From assembly GCA_900321665.1 (NCBI GenBank), contig ONWY01000059.1, positions 1 through 7,312 on the forward strand: DNA of 7,312 bases, written 5' to 3'. How positions within the stretch are numbered: the stretch's first letter is position 1; each line of letters opens with the position of its first letter. This stretch comes from an uncultured Eubacteriales bacterium (lineage in GTDB: Bacteria; Bacillota; Clostridia; Oscillospirales; Acutalibacteraceae). A program made the translations under genes and the position numbers. Under the pieces are notes generated by a model. That model made no database searches, was not told the DNA's origin, and saw nothing but the letters and a program-made list of their open reading frames with translations. Positions 4,722-7,312 of this stretch are shown piece by piece.

Positions 4722-6914
4722 CTATTCTTGCGGTGTTTCCTGTGCCGGCTCTTGAGCTTGTGCCTCACCACCACCGCCGCCTTCGGCGCCGCCTCCACCA
4801 CCGGAGGTGCTTTCACCGCTACTCGTACCGCCGCCATTGCCGCCGCTACCGCTGCCTTCTCCGCCACCGCTGTAGTGACCGCTGCAATAAGCGGGCATAT
4901 CATCGCTCCTGTAGTAACCGAGATTACTCGGGCAACCGTTACCTGCAAGCATACCGGAATTGGTACAGTAATATGCCTGTGTGACTCCGGACTCAGCAGA
5001 AGGAAATTCCTTTTGCGACAAGCCGGAATGCACTTTATCCATCACATTTTTAAACAGGTTACCGGCAGGGTTATTCCAAACATTGTAGATTTCGCGCGGA
5101 ATGTCATAGCCGTACCACACTGCCGCTACATAATACGGAGTGCCGCCGACAAACCACCTGTCGTTATCATTATCGGTCGTACCGGTTTTGCCGAAAGTAG
5201 TTTGCCCTTCGACATTATACGGTGTACCGGTACCCATACTCATAACCGTTTGCAGCAAATGGTTCATTATCTCTGCGGAGGATTCTTCAATCGCCTGGTG
5301 ATTATCATAATCCGCTTTATCCAAAATAACATTGCCGGAGGCATCCTCGACCTTATAGTAGAAATACGGTTGATGGTACACACCGCCGTTACCAAAGGTC
5401 TGGAAAGCAGCCGCCATTTCCAAGGTGGTGGCACCATGGGTCATAGAGCCGGTTGCCAACGGTGAATAGCTTTCATCACCGGGGTCAAGGTGCTTTAAGC
5501 AAAACTTATCCTTTAAATAGGTATAGCTCGTGTTTAGTCCGACATCGGAAAGCACTCTAGCCGAAATGGTATTATAGGACTGTGCAAGACCATATTGCAC
5601 TGTAACATAGTTACCGCCACCGTAACCGCCCTGGTTCTTAGGCCAAGCCTGCCCGTTGATGGTAAGGCTTGCGCTGTTTGCATAGGTTTTAGACCAATAG
5701 GTAGCGCCGGTGTCAATCGCAGGTCCGTAGACAGAAATCGGCTTGATGGTGGAACCGGGCTGCCTGGGAGAATCGGTCGCGCGGTTTAACTCACGCCTTC
5801 CGGTCTTTTTGCCGATGCCGCCTTCAATACCGACCACTCTGCCATCGTAGTCCAAAATGGTCATGGCGGATTGCACGGAATCATCTGCCACATAGTCGCG
5901 CGACTCATAAACGCTATCCATAGCGCTTTGAATATCCAAATCCACAGCACTGTAGATTTTTAAGCCGCCGTAATTAATCTTATTGGAAGCAGTCTTTGCG
6001 GTATAGCCGTATTTCGACATCAAGTCCTGCTCAACCTGGTTAATCACAGCATCGGTATAGTAACTATACACAACGTTGCTGTCCTCTTGCGTTTGTTGAT
6101 TTAGTTGGAACTTGATTTCGTATTTCATCGCTTCATCATACTCTTTTTGGGTAATCAAGTCTTGATCAAGCATTAATTTCAAGCAGTACTCGCGCCGCTC
6201 TTTATTATTGTCGGGATTCAAAATCGGGTCGTATTTTGAGGGAAACTGTGTAATCGCGGCAAGCGCTGCGCTTTCTGACAGGTTGCACTTGGAAATATCC
6301 TTACCGAAATAGGTTTCCGCCGCGGTTTTAACACCGTAACAGCCGTGGCTCAGGTACACGGTATTGAGATAAGCTTCAATAATATCCTCTTTGGAATAGA
6401 AGCGCTCTAAATTCAGCGCATTTAAAATTTCTTTGTATTTTCTGACATAGGTTACCTCATCCTCCTCTGTCAGGTTTTTAATCAACTGCTGGGTTAAGGT
6501 GGAACCGCCCTGCTTGCCGCCGTATTTGACAACAGCTGCAATGGTTCTGGTCCAGTCAACACCCTCATGCTCGTAAAAACGCTTGTCCTCCAAGCCGACA
6601 TAGCACTTTGCGATGTAGGGGTTGGTATCTTCAATATCTACCCAAACTCTGTTGATGGTACCAAACAAGCGAGTGACCTCAACCGGGTCGCCGTTGGAGT
6701 CATAGGCATACACAAAGGAAGTTTGGTTTTGAGAATAGCGATATTCTTTTAAATCGATTTTCAAATCGCCGTGTATATAAGAAAAGGAATAAATAAATAC
6801 ATAAAGCGCAACCGCAATAATAGTGATTGCGATTGTTAACAAAGCGCCGATAATAATTAACGCCGCTTTGGATAAACCTTTCTTTTTGGTTTTTTTTGCT
6901 TTTGCTTTTGACAT
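4722..6914 (-). CDS. PBP1A-family bifunctional peptidoglycan synthase (GT51 glycosyltransferase/transpeptidase)
   Basis: This class A penicillin-binding protein polymerises lipid II into glycan strands and crosslinks stem peptides outside the membrane. The 730-aa product starts with a short Lys-rich cytoplasmic segment (2-16) and one membrane anchor (about 18-45). The GT51 domain has EDKRFYEHEGVD at 109-120 (catalytic Glu109), GGSTLTQQLIKN at 136-147, the RKYKE...LE block at 158-170 and EAYLN at 180-184. The transpeptidase domain has QPGSTIKP at 385-392 (Ser388, Lys391), SYN at 446-448 and KTG at 576-578. A region with Cys650, Cys661 and Cys677 resembles the C-terminal segment of clostridial PBP1. 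It is followed by a Gly/Ser-rich tail from 683 and an Ala/Gln/Glu/Pro end. GAGG lies 8 nt before the ATG. Codons 6-9 contain an 8-A run. Confidence 0.96.
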   Translation of the reverse strand: MSKAKAKKTKKKGLSKAALIIIGALLTIAITIIAVALYVFIYSFSYIHGDLKIDLKEYRYSQNQTSFVYAYDSNGDPVEVTRLFGTINRVWVDIEDTNPYIAKCYVGLEDKRFYEHEGVDWTRTIAAVVKYGGKQGGSTLTQQLIKNLTEEDEVTYVRKYKEILNALNLERFYSKEDIIEAYLNTVYLSHGCYGVKTAAETYFGKDISKCNLSESAALAAITQFPSKYDPILNPDNNKERREYCLKLMLDQDLITQKEYDEAMKYEIKFQLNQQTQEDSNVVYSYYTDAVINQVEQDLMSKYGYTAKTASNKINYGGLKIYSAVDLDIQSAMDSVYESRDYVADDSVQSAMTILDYDGRVVGIEGGIGKKTGRRELNRATDSPRQPGSTIKPISVYGPAIDTGATYWSKTYANSASLTINGQAWPKNQGGYGGGNYVTVQYGLAQSYNTISARVLSDVGLNTSYTYLKDKFCLKHLDPGDESYSPLATGSMTHGATTLEMAAAFQTFGNGGVYHQPYFYYKVEDASGNVILDKADYDNHQAIEESSAEIMNHLLQTVMSMGTGTPYNVEGQTTFGKTGTTDNDNDRWFVGGTPYYVAAVWYGYDIPREIYNVWNNPAGNLFKNVMDKVHSGLSQKEFPSAESGVTQAYYCTNSGMLAGNGCPSNLGYYRSDDMPAYCSGHYSGGGEGSGSGGNGGGTSSGESTSGGGGGAEGGGGGEAQAQEPAQETPQE
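4725..4868 (-). repeat. Low-complexity Gly-rich tail coding segment of the PBP
   Basis: Residues 683-730 are mostly Gly with Ser, Asn, Thr and Glu, then an Ala/Gln/Glu/Pro stretch. The DNA is a run of imperfect GGY/GGC-type triplets and is GC-rich compared with the flanking gene. Such tails in Gram-positive PBPs are probably disordered and may span the wall; no catalytic motif lies here. Confidence 0.85.
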
Positions 6915-6922
6915 TTATTTTA

Positions 6923-6926
6923 CCTC
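6923..6926 (-). promoter_or_regulatory. Shine-Dalgarno of the PBP gene
   Basis: GAGG followed by an 8-nt A/T-rich spacer supports the ATG at 6914. It lies downstream of the intergenic hairpin and is not part of its stem. Confidence 0.65.
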
Positions 6927-6943
6927 GAATTTATTAAGATACC

Positions 6944-6964
6944 GGGCCTCTTGTGCAGAGGCCC
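6944..6964 (-). terminator. GC-rich hairpin between ydbC-like gene and PBP (weak terminator or attenuator)
   Basis: An 8-bp perfect stem (GGGCCTCT with AGAGGCCC) closes a 5-nt loop and can extend with CC/GG after a 2-nt bulge. On the minus strand it is followed by GGTATCTTAAT rather than a U-run, so termination is probably partial at best. On the plus strand it is followed by TTGGTCTTTT. It could instead be an mRNA-stability or processing element between the two genes. I saw no clear promoter for the PBP gene in this 84-bp gap. Confidence 0.45.
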
Positions 6965-6998
6965 TTGGTCTTTTGCAACTCTCATGCTGCAATGGAGA

Positions 6999-7226
6999 TT
7001 AAAGGCTCTTGTCTTTATTAAGCAATACCTTTAACTCAGCTGCTTCTTCATCGGACAATGTAACGCCCTTGCCCATCTTCTGATGCTCGGGAGACCACTC
7101 GCGAATATCATACTTGGGTGCGCGCTCATTCCAGCTGATTTTGTTAAGCTCTTTAGTCCAACCCTTGGGGGTTTCGGAAAGAACGCCAAGACTCTCAACA
7201 ATTTCATATTTGAATTCTGCCGGCAT
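6999..7226 (-). CDS. YdbC/PC4-family ssDNA-binding protein
   Basis: This 75-aa protein matches the bacterial YdbC family, which has the PC4 (transcriptional coactivator p15) fold and whose characterised Lactococcus member binds single-stranded DNA. The diagnostic blocks are LSETPKGWTKELNKISWN (16-33), KYDIREWSPEH (38-48) and KMGKGVTLSDEEAAEL (50-65), the last being the hallmark of the family. Length is typical for a complete member. The ATG is preceded by a strong AGGAGGAG with a 6-nt spacer. It probably acts in the cytoplasm on ssDNA during transcription, replication or repair, but its cellular role is not settled. It has its own promoter and lies 84 bp upstream of the PBP gene, possibly in one unit given the weak hairpin between them. 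Confidence 0.9.
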   Translation of the reverse strand: MPAEFKYEIVESLGVLSETPKGWTKELNKISWNERAPKYDIREWSPEHQKMGKGVTLSDEEAAELKVLLNKDKSL

Positions 7227-7232
7227 ATTTTT

Positions 7233-7240
7233 CTCCTCCT
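7233..7240 (-). promoter_or_regulatory. Strong Shine-Dalgarno of the ydbC-like gene
   Basis: AGGAGGAG, 6 nt from the ATG, is the best ribosome binding site in the window and suggests high translation, fitting an abundant small nucleic-acid-binding protein. Confidence 0.8.
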
Positions 7241-7241
7241 A

Positions 7242-7263
7242 AATATATTATTAGTAATATATT
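7242..7263. repeat. AT-rich inverted repeat at the ydbC-like promoter start region
   Basis: AATATATTA (7242-7250) and TAATATATT (7255-7263) form a 9-bp perfect dyad with a 4-nt spacer. It overlaps the -10 region and the predicted start site, just upstream of the SD. It could be a repressor operator or a weak leader hairpin, but the composition is pure A/T, so chance is possible. Confidence 0.4.
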
Positions 7264-7287
7264 ATATAATTTTTTAAAAAAAGTCAA
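7259..7287 (-). promoter_or_regulatory. Promoter of the ydbC-like gene
   Basis: The -35 is TTGACT (7282-7287). Two -10 readings are possible: a perfect TATAAT (7261-7266) at 15 bp, or TAATAT (7259-7264) at the optimal 17 bp. Either way, transcription would start about 20-30 nt before the ATG. The DNA further upstream to the window end is A/T-rich and shows nothing else identifiable. Confidence 0.7.
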
Positions 7288-7312
7288 TACCTGTGCTATT
7301 ATTTTTTTCTTT

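Noticed and set aside
4686..5465. 259-codon open frame on the plus strand opposite the PBP gene
   Set aside because: It is a shadow of the PBP, favoured by the GC-rich Gly codons of the tail. Its translation is low-complexity Ala/Thr followed by sequence with no recognisable domain, and it starts inside the terminator hairpin.
7083..7277. 64-codon plus-strand frame over the ydbC-like gene
   Set aside because: It is antisense to a clear YdbC/PC4 gene and has no recognisable domain or plausible context.
1..7312. CRISPR array, insertion sequence, toxin-antitoxin or defence genes
   Set aside because: I looked for spaced direct repeats, terminal inverted repeats, transposase motifs and small gene pairs on both strands and found none; the content is housekeeping.

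Overview
The window is a gene-dense stretch of a low-to-moderate G+C Gram-positive chromosome, most likely a member of class Clostridia (Bacillota). The evidence is a YdbC/PC4 ssDNA-binding protein, a clostridial-type class A penicillin-binding protein with a Cys-containing C-terminal segment and a Gly-rich tail, a ruvC-ruvA-ruvB gene order, strong AGGAG ribosome binding sites, sigma-A-like promoters and a tRNA with encoded CCA. The genus cannot be fixed from this window. All genes lie on the minus strand, so the window is best read from its high-coordinate end downward. No convincing plus-strand gene was found.

Layout in transcription order. (A) 7312-4670: a promoter and an AT-rich dyad precede a 75-aa YdbC/PC4 protein. 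A GC-rich hairpin lies in the 84-bp gap before a 730-aa PBP1A-type peptidoglycan synthase, which ends at a strong intrinsic terminator. (B) 4655-3416: a histidine-phosphatase-superfamily enzyme and ruvX (yqgF) are tightly coupled. They are followed, with no terminator between, by a tRNA-Leu(CAA) that also has its own promoter. A terminator hairpin starts at the tRNA's last base. (C) 3391-1: a clear promoter drives ruvC-ruvA-ruvB-glmM, packed with 0-10 bp gaps. glmM runs off the window edge, lacking roughly its last 50 residues.

Functionally the window joins two housekeeping themes. One is Holliday-junction and nucleic-acid processing: RuvA/RuvB branch migration, RuvC resolution, the RNase-H-fold RuvX, and a putative ssDNA binder. 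The other is cell-wall synthesis: GlmM makes glucosamine-1-phosphate for UDP-GlcNAc, and the PBP polymerises and crosslinks glycan strands. Three gene junctions (ruvA/ruvB, ruvB/glmM, phosphatase/ruvX) share one design, in which the stop codon abuts or is fused to a TAGGAG Shine-Dalgarno sequence, suggesting termination-reinitiation coupling.

No CRISPR array, insertion sequence, phage gene or defence system is visible, and I see no previously undescribed system. The points that deserve a second look are small: the glmM-ruvCAB linkage, an overlapping upstream reading frame that takes the best-placed SD in front of ruvC, the tRNA sitting in the 3' part of the ruvX unit, a terminator butting against the phosphatase SD, and the PBP tail.
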